Below, piece after piece: positions 1 through 7,629 of a stretch of DNA of 13,264 nt. This DNA comes from JOPF136 sp035541255 (GTDB taxonomy: Bacteria; Acidobacteriota; Terriglobia; Acidiferrales; UBA7541). Made by a program: the position numbers and the translations under genes. The stretch is taken from contig DATKNR010000055.1 of assembly GCA_035541255.1 (NCBI GenBank), positions 1-13,264 on the forward strand. Direction: 5' to 3'. The notes under the pieces are model-generated. The model made no database searches. It was not told the DNA's origin and saw only the letters and a list, made by a program, of their open reading frames with translations. Positions within the stretch are counted from its first letter, which is position 1, and each line of letters begins with the position of its first letter.

Positions 1-1287
1 ACTGCCGACCTCGCCCAGATCGGCGCTCTTCGCGTCATCTCCCGCACCTCCGTCATGCAATACAAAGGCACCCGAAAAACCATGCCCGAAATCGGCCGTG
101 AACTGAACGTCGACGCCCTGATCGAAGGTTCCGTTCTCCGCGCCGGACAGCGCGTCCGCATCACCGCGCAGCTGATTCGCGCCTCGGCCGACCAACACTT
201 GTGGGCCAAAAGCTACGAGGGCGACCTGAGCGACGTTCTCTCCCTGCAGAGCAGTGTGGCCCGCGAAATTGCCGGCGAAATCAAAGTCGCCCTTACTCCC
301 CAGGATCAGGCCAGGCTGGCCGCCTCCCGAAAAGTGGACCCCAAGGCGTATGAGGCGTATCTGCAGGGCCGCTACGCATGGGCCAAACAAAACGGCGCTG
401 ACCTCCGGAAGAGCATCGAATACTACCAGCAGGCGCTCTCCGTCGACCCGAACTATGCCGCCGCTTACGCGGGCTTGGCGGACACCTATTCAGCCCTCTC
501 CGATTTTTATCTTCCCCCGCGAGAAGCAATGCCCAAAGCCGCCGAAGCGGCGAACAAAGCACTGCAATTGGACGAGTCTCTGGCGGAGGCCCACAACGCT
601 CTGGCCCTGATTCATTTTTTTTATGATTGGGATTGGCCAGGCGCCGAACGCGAATTCAAGCGCGCGCTGGAACTGAATCCCAGCTTTGCGGACGCTCACC
701 ACTTTTACGCGCTCTTCCTCGCGTGCATGGGCCGGCACCAGGAGTCAAGCACGCAGATCGAGCCGGCACTCCAGCTCGCGCCCTTCTCAGGCCCCGCTTA
801 CGTTGACGCGGTAAGTGCCTACTGGCTCAGTCGGAATTATGACCAGGCCATTGCCCTGGGAAAAAAGGGGATTGATATCGACCCCCAGAACGCCCAGCTT
901 CGCCTTCAACTTGCTCTCGCCTATGCCGCCAAGGGTGACTCCGCCGAAGCCATCGCCCAGGGCGAAACGGGCAGGAAAATGGACGACAGTCCGATCCTTT
1001 ACGGTTTTCTCGGCACCGTTTACGCTTCCGCGGGACGCCGCGCGGAGGCGGAGAAAGTGCTCGCCACACTCGCGGGCAACCTCAATCACCGCTATGTGTG
1101 CCCGTATGAGCTGGGCACCATCTCTCTGGGACTGGGCCGTAAGGACGATTTCTACCGCTGGATTGAAAAGGCCATCGAAGTACGTTCCGTCTGCATGCCT
1201 TTCCTCTTGACCGATCCGCGGCTTGACTCCATCCGCTCCGACCCGCGCTACCAGCAACTGCTCGTGCGCATGAACTTCCCGCAGTGA
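1..1287 (+). CDS. TolB-N/TPR protein, probably a Ser/Thr kinase C-terminus (5' end outside window)
   Basis: The reading frame is open from base 1 and ends with TGA at 1285-1287, so 428 residues of a longer protein are visible. The Met at base 55 is internal, because homology continues upstream of it. The first visible residues (TADLAQIG, RVISRTS, YKGT) match the TolB-N-like domain that follows the membrane span in the complete kinase at 5162-7573, starting at about its residue 378. After that come IEGSVLRAG, RVRITAQL and VAREIAGEI, then TPR-like helices (YAAAYAGLADTYSAL; YDWDWPGAEREFKRALELNP). The C-terminus (VCPYELGTI, DPRLDSIRSDPRYQ) is nearly the same as in that paralogue. The visible part is almost equal in length to the matching part of the paralogue (428 versus 426 residues). 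I infer that the missing part holds a kinase domain and one membrane segment. It could instead be a kinase-less regulator with a DNA-binding N-terminus, since other proteins with this C-terminal architecture have that. No terminator is visible after the stop. Confidence 0.88.
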   Translation, partial: TADLAQIGALRVISRTSVMQYKGTRKTMPEIGRELNVDALIEGSVLRAGQRVRITAQLIRASADQHLWAKSYEGDLSDVLSLQSSVAREIAGEIKVALTPQDQARLAASRKVDPKAYEAYLQGRYAWAKQNGADLRKSIEYYQQALSVDPNYAAAYAGLADTYSALSDFYLPPREAMPKAAEAANKALQLDESLAEAHNALALIHFFYDWDWPGAEREFKRALELNPSFADAHHFYALFLACMGRHQESSTQIEPALQLAPFSGPAYVDAVSAYWLSRNYDQAIALGKKGIDIDPQNAQLRLQLALAYAAKGDSAEAIAQGETGRKMDDSPILYGFLGTVYASAGRRAEAEKVLATLAGNLNHRYVCPYELGTISLGLGRKDDFYRWIEKAIEVRSVCMPFLLTDPRLDSIRSDPRYQQLLVRMNFPQ

Positions 1288-1348
1288 CGCTTCGCGCGCC
1301 TTTGAATCCTTCCAACCCTCGTGCGATGCCTGTGCACTCTGAATTTGC

Positions 1349-1377
1349 TTGACTCGGCAGAGGCCTTACTGTCCAAT
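1349..1377 (+). promoter_or_regulatory. Candidate sigma-70-type promoter for the outer-membrane receptor gene
   Basis: TTGACT (1349-1354) and TCCAAT (1372-1377) are separated by 17 bp, giving 5/6 and 4/6 matches to the -35 and -10 consensus. It lies in the 228-bp gap between genes and would give an mRNA leader of roughly 130 nt before the ATG at 1516. The -10 is weak and this is only the best candidate by eye. I see no coding sequence or terminator hairpin in the rest of this gap (1288-1515). Confidence 0.3.
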
Positions 1378-1395
1378 GCGCAAAAGCTGCGTCCC

Positions 1396-1433
1396 TTGTG
1401 AGTCCATTTAAGGCAATCATGATTTGTGAGTCC
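1396..1433 (+). repeat. Two 10-bp direct repeats (TTGTGAGTCC) in the receptor-gene leader
   Basis: TTGTGAGTCC occurs at 1396-1405 and again, identically, at 1424-1433, 28 bp start to start. Both copies lie between the candidate promoter and the receptor start codon. Tandem sites for a regulator are possible. Two copies of a 10-mer so close together are unlikely by simple chance but could be a leftover of a local duplication. Confidence 0.45.
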
Positions 1434-1502
1434 GGATTCCGGATAACCTTGTCGGGTCGCGGCTGGTTCCCTGGTTGCATTTTATCCTTCGGATCAGCAT
1501 CT

Positions 1503-1507
1503 AGGAG
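1503..1507 (+). promoter_or_regulatory. Ribosome binding site of the receptor gene
   Basis: AGGAG lies 8 nt before the ATG at 1516, which supports that start over other starts. The signal peptide that begins there supports it as well. Confidence 0.75.
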
Positions 1508-1515
1508 CTCGCGCG

Positions 1516-4500
1516 ATGACAAAACTTTCACGCCCGGTCTTGAAGCGCTTCGGGCTGGGAACACTTTGGTTCCTTCTTGCCACAATTTCCTGTCCATCCG
1601 AACTCAGCGCTCAGACCACGATTTCCACTGGCAGCATCCAGGGCACCGTGACTGATCCCGGCGGGGCGGCCGTTCCCGCTGCGTCAGTTACAATCACCAA
1701 CGTCAATACCGGCCAGAGCAGCAGCCTTGCCACGACGGCCACGGGCACCTTTGCTTCCGGTGCCCTCTTTCCGGGCGATTACTCTGTGCGCGTGGAAGCG
1801 CAGGGCTTTAAGACACTCGAAGCCGCGCTCACCGTGCAAGTCGGCGTGACCACGCCGGGAAACTTCCGGTTGGAGATCGGCGCGCAGAATTCAGTCGTCA
1901 CCGTTTCCTCAACCGCAGTGCAGGTGAACACCGAGCAGCCCACTATCCAGGGAGTTCTCGGTCGTGAACAGATCGAGGACTTGCCTTTCAACGGCCGTAA
2001 CTTCCTCGATCTCGCCCAGCTCGAGCCCGGGGTACAGATTCAAGACGGCGGAACCTTTGATCCCACCAAGGACGGCTTTTCGGCGATCTCCGTGGGCAGC
2101 CGATGGGGGCGCTCCACGCGCATCGAAATTGACGGGATCGACATCACCGATGAAACCGTGGGGACCACCACGCAGAACGTGCCGGCCAGTGCCATTCAGG
2201 AATTTCAAATCAGCCAGTCCACGCTGGACCTTTCCACGGAGCTGACGTCTTCCGGGGCGGTCAACGTGGTCACCCGAACGGGAACGAACGCGCTTCACGG
2301 GGGAGGGTATTGGTACGGGCGGGATGACAGCCTGGCGGCCAAATTCGGCCCCACGCCCACGGGTTTTGATCGCCATCAGTACGGGGCCAACCTGGGCGGA
2401 CCAATCGTAAAGGACAAGCTGTTCTTTTTTGGCACCTTCGAGCGAACGGCTCAGAATCAGCAGGTTCCGGTAGTGCCCGCGCCGCAATTCGACCCCGGAG
2501 ACTTCAATGGTCTATTTCGAGACTTGCAGTTTCTGGGCAGGCTGGACTACCAGATCCGCCCGAATTGGAATCTCTTTTTCCGCTTCAATGACGAGCAAGC
2601 GCGGGATGCGGCCGCCGTGATCCCCGATTCCTTTCAGCCTTATCTGAACCTGAATCACACCTGGGAATACGTCTTGGGGACCGATTTCTCAACCGGAGGT
2701 TTCACGCACTCGATCCGGTTCGGCTGGCTGAAGTTTGTGAATTACATCGGAGACGCGACCGCTTCTTCAGGAGCCCCGAATCCGGTCCCCGGCATATCGG
2801 TGGCCATTGGCGGAGACCCAACCTGCACCTCCAGCGGCTTTGATGCCTACTGCTCGGGGCCTTCCATTCTGGCACCACAGAATACGCTGCAGCAGAATAC
2901 GCAGATCAAATACGACGGAAGCAGGACGATCCGCAGCCATATCCTGCGCTATGGATTCGGCTACAATCGGATTGAGACATCCGCATACGCAGCTCTTGTA
3001 AGCCTTGCCGGCGTCGCCTGGAACAATACCGGCTGCGCAGCCGGCTCAACGTGCGCCGGGCTGCCCGGCGGCGATTCCAATCCCGCCAACTACTCTGCGG
3101 ACGCCATCTTTCTGGGCAACGGGCAGGGATATTTTACGGAGCGGCCGGCCTTCGGACGTCCGGCGGGAGGGACGGTGGACAACCGTCTGCACGCGTATCT
3201 TGGCGATTCCTGGAAAATCCTGTCGAACCTGACGGTCAATTATGGCGCAACCTACGTGCGCGACACCGGCAGGACAGACAGCGACCTGGCGCCGATCCCC
3301 TGTTCCGCCACCACGCTGATCGCCTGCAACGGATTGCTGCTCGACCAGTGGGGCGCGGGGCTCGGCAAGCGCATCAACCAGCCGAACGACAACTTCGGGG
3401 GCAGCCTGGGCCTGGCTTGGGATCCCTGGAAAAACGGCAAAACGGTGATCCGCGCCGGCGCCGGCATCTATTACGAGAACTTCCGCTCCACCTCGGGCTA
3501 TCGGGTGGCCCGCTTGCCGCAGGGGCTGTTCAGCGCCATCACCGCCGTCTGTCCCAACGGCTTCACCCTGCCGGATGGAACGATGGTGACTACGGTCAAT
3601 GGGAAAGACATCGCCACGCAGGTGTGCGGGCAGCCAATCGGAACGGTGGCCAACGACATCATGGCGCTGGAGCAGATGTACCAGCAGGCGACCGCGGCGG
3701 CCGGGCCGCAGAGCAACCCCGTTTTCATCGGGAACAATCTCGCGGCGAGCGACAATTCGACGGGATCGGACCTTTTGGCGCCGAACTACGTCTCGCCCTA
3801 TTCGATCCAGATGAATATAGGCGCACAACGTGAGCTTCACCAGGGAACGGTGCTGAGCGTGGACTACCTGCGCAACGTGTTCCTCCACTATCCCCTGGGG
3901 CTCGATGCCAACCATACGGGGGATTCCCGTTACTTCAATCTGAGCGGGGCCCAGACCGCGGTCGCCGCGACGAATGCCTCGTTCGGTTGCCCGGGCGATT
4001 TCACCGCGGCATCCATCAACTGCGCGATCGGCGCCGGGGCCACCATCGCCGACTATGCGGGGAACGGCCTGGACTCCGGAAATGCCGCCAACAACGGATT
4101 CCCATGTCCGGCCTGCGCCTTTCCCGGCAAAAACCCCAACGTGGGAAATGCCATCATGTTCTTTCCCATCGGCCGCTCGGTTTACAACGGGCTGCAGGTA
4201 TCCCTGCAATCCCGGCTAAACCATCCCCTGCCGCACCTGGAATCGGCCAATTTCAAGCTTTCCTATGCTCTGTCGCGGTTCGACTCACAGGGCCGCGACG
4301 TCGAGGGGAATACCCTTGCGCGGAACTTTCGGGATCCCGGGTCGGTGACCGGGCCTTTCGGGCTCGATCGAACGAACATGCTGTCGGCCGGCGGCGTTTT
4401 GAATTTGCCGTGGTGGACGCAGGTCAGTTTCATCACCCACTACTACACGGCTCTTCCGGTCTTCCTTCGGACCGCGGGTTCGCCGTTTGGGGGAAGCACT

Positions 4501-5115
4501 GCGGGAATCTTTACCAGCGATCTGGATGGAGACGGCTCCTTCGCAGGCAGCCTCAGCGGGGGAGGCGATCTTCTTCCCGGCACCAAGCTGGGCGCGCTGA
4601 ACCGCACCGTCTCCATCAAGGGCCTGGCGAATTTGATCGACAATTTCAACAACACCGTGGCTGGAACTTTGACCCCCGCCGGACAGGTCCTGGTGCAGAA
4701 CGGCTTGTTCACCACCGCCCAGTTAAAGCAACTGGGGGCCACCATTCCCTATCTCCAGCCGGAGATTCCCAACGCAGTGGCCACGCAGGGCCTGTTCACC
4801 TTCGACAGCAGCATCGCCTGGAACGTCCCATTGCACAGAATCTGGAAAGCGTTGCCGGAACGGGTGGTGGCCCAGCCGCGAATGTCAGCTTTCAACCTTT
4901 TTAACTACCAAAACTACGATCCGCCCAACCAGCTCCCCAACGGAAACCTCTCCGTTTGTCCCGTGCCCTCGGCCCCTTGCTCGCCGGCGGATACCGGAGA
5001 TTCGGTGAGCAGTACATCCAGGAAAACGCGCACAACCCATGTGGGTCTTGGCTCCGGCACTTTTGCTCTCGGCGCGCCTCGCCAGCTCGAATGGGGAGTC
5101 AAACTTGCTTTCTAG
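1516..5115 (+). CDS. TonB-dependent-receptor-like outer-membrane protein with carboxypeptidase-regulatory-like N-terminal domain
   Basis: This 1199-residue protein is predicted to sit in the outer membrane and bind or import a large substrate; the substrate cannot be read from the sequence. It starts with a signal peptide (basic KRF, hydrophobic LWFLLATI, probable cleavage after LSA near residue 32). Residues about 38-120 form a carboxypeptidase-regulatory-like beta-sandwich (GSIQGTVTDPGGAAVPAASV to GNFRLEIG). Residues about 135-270 are plug-like (REQIEDLPFNGRNFLDLAQL; RIEIDGIDITDE; SSGAVNVVTRTGTN). The rest alternates in the manner of a beta-barrel and ends in Phe (EWGVKLAF), the usual outer-membrane end signal. 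I see no clear TonB box, so true TonB dependence is uncertain. All 14 mature cysteines fall in seven close pairs (437/446, 507/513, 596/604, 679/704, 825/836, 864/867, 1148/1155). The length fits the acidobacterial family and I see no frameshift. The downstream kinase gene starts 46 bp after the stop. Confidence 0.9.
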   Translation: MTKLSRPVLKRFGLGTLWFLLATISCPSELSAQTTISTGSIQGTVTDPGGAAVPAASVTITNVNTGQSSSLATTATGTFASGALFPGDYSVRVEAQGFKTLEAALTVQVGVTTPGNFRLEIGAQNSVVTVSSTAVQVNTEQPTIQGVLGREQIEDLPFNGRNFLDLAQLEPGVQIQDGGTFDPTKDGFSAISVGSRWGRSTRIEIDGIDITDETVGTTTQNVPASAIQEFQISQSTLDLSTELTSSGAVNVVTRTGTNALHGGGYWYGRDDSLAAKFGPTPTGFDRHQYGANLGGPIVKDKLFFFGTFERTAQNQQVPVVPAPQFDPGDFNGLFRDLQFLGRLDYQIRPNWNLFFRFNDEQARDAAAVIPDSFQPYLNLNHTWEYVLGTDFSTGGFTHSIRFGWLKFVNYIGDATASSGAPNPVPGISVAIGGDPTCTSSGFDAYCSGPSILAPQNTLQQNTQIKYDGSRTIRSHILRYGFGYNRIETSAYAALVSLAGVAWNNTGCAAGSTCAGLPGGDSNPANYSADAIFLGNGQGYFTERPAFGRPAGGTVDNRLHAYLGDSWKILSNLTVNYGATYVRDTGRTDSDLAPIPCSATTLIACNGLLLDQWGAGLGKRINQPNDNFGGSLGLAWDPWKNGKTVIRAGAGIYYENFRSTSGYRVARLPQGLFSAITAVCPNGFTLPDGTMVTTVNGKDIATQVCGQPIGTVANDIMALEQMYQQATAAAGPQSNPVFIGNNLAASDNSTGSDLLAPNYVSPYSIQMNIGAQRELHQGTVLSVDYLRNVFLHYPLGLDANHTGDSRYFNLSGAQTAVAATNASFGCPGDFTAASINCAIGAGATIADYAGNGLDSGNAANNGFPCPACAFPGKNPNVGNAIMFFPIGRSVYNGLQVSLQSRLNHPLPHLESANFKLSYALSRFDSQGRDVEGNTLARNFRDPGSVTGPFGLDRTNMLSAGGVLNLPWWTQVSFITHYYTALPVFLRTAGSPFGGSTAGIFTSDLDGDGSFAGSLSGGGDLLPGTKLGALNRTVSIKGLANLIDNFNNTVAGTLTPAGQVLVQNGLFTTAQLKQLGATIPYLQPEIPNAVATQGLFTFDSSIAWNVPLHRIWKALPERVVAQPRMSAFNLFNYQNYDPPNQLPNGNLSVCPVPSAPCSPADTGDSVSSTSRKTRTTHVGLGSGTFALGAPRQLEWGVKLAF

Positions 5116-5149
5116 CGCTACGGTTCACTCGCTTCAATCTGCGCTAGTG

Positions 5150-5155
5150 TAGAAT
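5150..5155 (+). promoter_or_regulatory. -10-like element placed for a leaderless kinase mRNA
   Basis: TAGAAT (5/6 match to TATAAT) ends 6 nt before the GTG at 5162, so the expected transcription start would fall on or beside the start codon. The best upstream -35-like string, TTCACT at 5124-5129, has an over-long 20-bp spacer. No Shine-Dalgarno sequence precedes the GTG, which fits leaderless translation. The element alone is weak evidence. Confidence 0.4.
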
Positions 5156-5161
5156 GCCGCC

Positions 5162-7573
5162 GTGCCGGACGACCCCGCATCTCTGATCGGCCGGGTTTTC
5201 GGTTCCTACCGCATCTTGGAGCAGTTGGGCGCGGGCGGAATGGGAGTGGTCTTCCGCGCACACGACGAGCAGCTCGAGCGCGATGTCGCCATCAAAGTCC
5301 TTCCCTCTGGCGCGCTCGCTGACGATACCGCCAGAAAACGCTTCCGCCGCGAAGCTCTCGCGCTCTCCCGCCTCAGTCATCAGAACATTGCCACCGTTTA
5401 TGCCTTCGGGAATGAGCATGGGGTGGATTTCTTGGCCATGGAGATGGTCCCTGGAAATTCTTTGCAACAGAAGCTACAGGCTGGCGCCTTGGTGGAACGG
5501 GAGGTCCTCGCTCTCGGCGGCCAGATTGCCGCGGCACTCGAGGAAGCGCACGAGCATGACGTGATCCACCGCGACCTCAAGCCTGGCAACGTCATGGTCA
5601 CCCCGCGCGGCACCGTGAAAGTGCTCGATTTTGGCCTGGCCAGAATCCTCCAGCCGGAGGCCGCGTCTGCTGAATCGGGCATCGGGGCAACGCAAAGCGC
5701 GGTTCTCACACACGCCATCGTCGGCACTCCCGCCTACATGTCGCCGGAGCAGGTGCGAGGCGATCCTGTGGACTCTCGCACGGACCTTTATGCTCTAGGC
5801 TGCGTGCTCTACGAAATGGCCACGGGCCTGCCCGTTTTTCGCGAAGACGTGGCCACTCGCCTTATTGAAGCCATCCTCCATCGCCCTCCGGTCACGCCGC
5901 GCGCGCGCAACGAGCGTGTTTCTCCCGAGCTCGAACGCATCATTCTGAAGTGCCTGGAGAAGGATCCGGACCGCCGCTATCAGTCCGCCCGTGAACTCGG
6001 CGTGGATCTGCGCCGTCTTGCGCAACCCTCCACGGTTTCTGCTGTGCTCCCTGCGGGTCCCGCGGAAGCTAAGCGCGGACGAAACTGGCGCCGGCCGGCC
6101 CTGGTCGGCGCAATCCTCCTGATCGCCATCGCCGGTGGATTGGCAGTGGGCTTGAACCTGCAGAGAATCCGCGGCCTGCTGCGCTCCAGTCCTGCCTCCA
6201 CTCCCATTGAGTCGCTGGCGGTCCTTCCCCTCGAGAATCTTTCTGGGGATGCGGCGCAGGATTTCTTGGCGGACTCCATCACCGAAGAACTCACCACCGA
6301 TTTGGCCCGCATCTCGTCGCTCCAGGTGGTTTCCCGCACTTCCGCCACTCAGTACAAGGGCTCTCACGCGCCGATTCCTCAGATCGGCAGCGACCTTAAG
6401 GTGGATGCTCTCGTGCAGGGTTCCGTGCGCCGTGCCGCAAACCGCATCCGGGTTAGCGCCAGCTTGGTCCGCGCCTCCACCGGCCAGCAAGTCTGGGCCA
6501 ACAGTTACGACGGAGACATGAGTGACGTCCTCTCTCTGGAAACCACAGTTGCTCGCGAGATTGCCGGAGAGATCAAGCTTGCCCTGACTCCAGCCGACCG
6601 CGCCCGGCTGGCCGGCAGCCAATCTGTGAATCCGGCGGTGTATGACGCGTACCTCCGCGCCATGCACCACGACCTCAGCACCGAAGCAAATGTGCACCAG
6701 GCCATCTCCGAGATGAAGCAGGCCCTCATCGTCGATCCCAAGTTCGCTCTCGGATACGCGGGGCTTGCCCGGCTTTATATGGGTCTCGGTGACTTTTACG
6801 CCAAACCCACCGTCGTGCTGCCCGATGCCAAAGCCGCCGCCCTTCACGCACTGGAATTGGACGACACCGTGGCGGAGTCCTACCGCGTACTCGCGAAGAT
6901 CAGTTTCACCTATGATTGGGACTGGGCTGCAGCGGAACGCCAATTCAAGCGCGCCATCGAATTGGACCCCAGTTTTACTCCTGCACGTATCTTCTATGCC
7001 GCGTTCCTGGCTGCCATGCGCCGCCCGGAGGAAGCCCGCGCAAGCATCTCCCGCGCCGCGCAGCTCGATCCCCTCTCGAGCGGTCCCTTCACCATCGGCG
7101 TCTGGGTGGACATCATGGGCAGGCAGTTCACGGAAGCGGTGGAACTTGGCCGGGCGGCCTTACGGTTGGATCCCGATGACGGGGAGACCCACGCCTTCAT
7201 TTCCATTGCCTGTGCCCAGCAGGGCGATTTCGAACAAGCCATTGCCCACGCGCGGAAGGTTGATCCCAATGACAACCCCTTTGTCGTTGCGTTCGCCGCT
7301 TCTTCGCTGGCCGCGGCAGGACAGCCCGGCAACGCCCGGCATCTGCTCGACAAGCTGAAAGCGGAAGCCACCAAGCAGTATGTCTGTCCCTACGAGGTCG
7401 GCACCATCCATCTGCTTCTTGGCGAGAAGGACGAGGCCTTCCGCTGGTATCAGAAAGCCTATACGGACCGCTCTCAGTGCATGCCCTACTTGGGTGTGGA
7501 CCCCCGCCTCGACTCCGTCCGCAGCGATCCTCGTTACCAGGATCTCTTCCGTCGGATGAAGTTCCCGTACTGA
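5162..7573 (+). CDS. Membrane Ser/Thr protein kinase with TolB-N-like domain and TPRs
   Basis: This 803-residue Hanks-type kinase would phosphorylate Ser/Thr on cytoplasmic targets. Kinase residues 16-285 are intact: glycine loop GAGGMGVV (23-30), VAIK lysine 45, alpha-C Glu64, HRDLKPGN (136-143), DFG (156-158) and GTPAYMSPEQ (188-197). A basic stretch (KRGRNWRR) precedes one membrane segment at about 312-331, so the C-terminal half should lie outside the cytoplasm. Residues about 349-475 resemble the TolB N-terminal domain (IESLAVLPLENLSGD, VVSRTSATQYKG, VQGSVRRA). Residues about 490-803 hold TPR-like helices (YDWDWAAAERQFKRAIELDP). The start is GTG at 5162: an in-frame TAG lies at 5150-5152 and no other start codon lies between, while the ATG at 5154 is out of frame. 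It follows the receptor gene by 46 bp and is a paralogue of the gene at 1-1287. The TPRs probably bind a periplasmic partner or signal; which one is unknown. Confidence 0.93.
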   Translation: MPDDPASLIGRVFGSYRILEQLGAGGMGVVFRAHDEQLERDVAIKVLPSGALADDTARKRFRREALALSRLSHQNIATVYAFGNEHGVDFLAMEMVPGNSLQQKLQAGALVEREVLALGGQIAAALEEAHEHDVIHRDLKPGNVMVTPRGTVKVLDFGLARILQPEAASAESGIGATQSAVLTHAIVGTPAYMSPEQVRGDPVDSRTDLYALGCVLYEMATGLPVFREDVATRLIEAILHRPPVTPRARNERVSPELERIILKCLEKDPDRRYQSARELGVDLRRLAQPSTVSAVLPAGPAEAKRGRNWRRPALVGAILLIAIAGGLAVGLNLQRIRGLLRSSPASTPIESLAVLPLENLSGDAAQDFLADSITEELTTDLARISSLQVVSRTSATQYKGSHAPIPQIGSDLKVDALVQGSVRRAANRIRVSASLVRASTGQQVWANSYDGDMSDVLSLETTVAREIAGEIKLALTPADRARLAGSQSVNPAVYDAYLRAMHHDLSTEANVHQAISEMKQALIVDPKFALGYAGLARLYMGLGDFYAKPTVVLPDAKAAALHALELDDTVAESYRVLAKISFTYDWDWAAAERQFKRAIELDPSFTPARIFYAAFLAAMRRPEEARASISRAAQLDPLSSGPFTIGVWVDIMGRQFTEAVELGRAALRLDPDDGETHAFISIACAQQGDFEQAIAHARKVDPNDNPFVVAFAASSLAAAGQPGNARHLLDKLKAEATKQYVCPYEVGTIHLLLGEKDEAFRWYQKAYTDRSQCMPYLGVDPRLDSVRSDPRYQDLFRRMKFPY

Positions 7574-7629
7574 GAATCCGCGAGGGACCGTCGCTCCGGG
7601 GTCGCACACCGCCTGACGATCGGCGAATT
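7574..7629. other. Short gap between convergent kinase and ftsH genes
   Basis: These 56 bp separate the kinase stop from the ftsH stop on the other strand. I looked for a bidirectional hairpin terminator and found only 4-bp stems without a T-run, so nothing here can be called a terminator. Confidence 0.6.

Noticed and set aside
55..57. ATG at base 55 as the start of the first gene
   Set aside because: Homology to the TolB-N-like domain of the paralogue continues without a break upstream to base 1, so this Met is internal.
1585..1596. Possible lipobox at Cys26 of the receptor-like protein (ATISC)
   Set aside because: The -3 position is Thr rather than Leu/Val/Ile, and a normal signal peptidase I site (LSA|Q) follows; a terminal-Phe barrel does not need lipidation.
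1398..1655. 85-codon plus-strand frame overlapping the start of the receptor gene
   Set aside because: It has no good ribosome binding site, overlaps the signal peptide in another frame and shows no domain; the AGGAG at 1503 clearly serves the ATG at 1516.
3046..4209. Minus-strand open frame of 387 codons inside the receptor gene
   Set aside because: It lies opposite a continuous signal-peptide-to-terminal-Phe barrel protein and has no family signature; GC-rich antisense shadow.
7574..7629. Possible bidirectional terminator between kinase and ftsH
   Set aside because: Only short 4-bp GC stems (GCGA/TCGC, GACC/GGTC) and no T-run on either strand.
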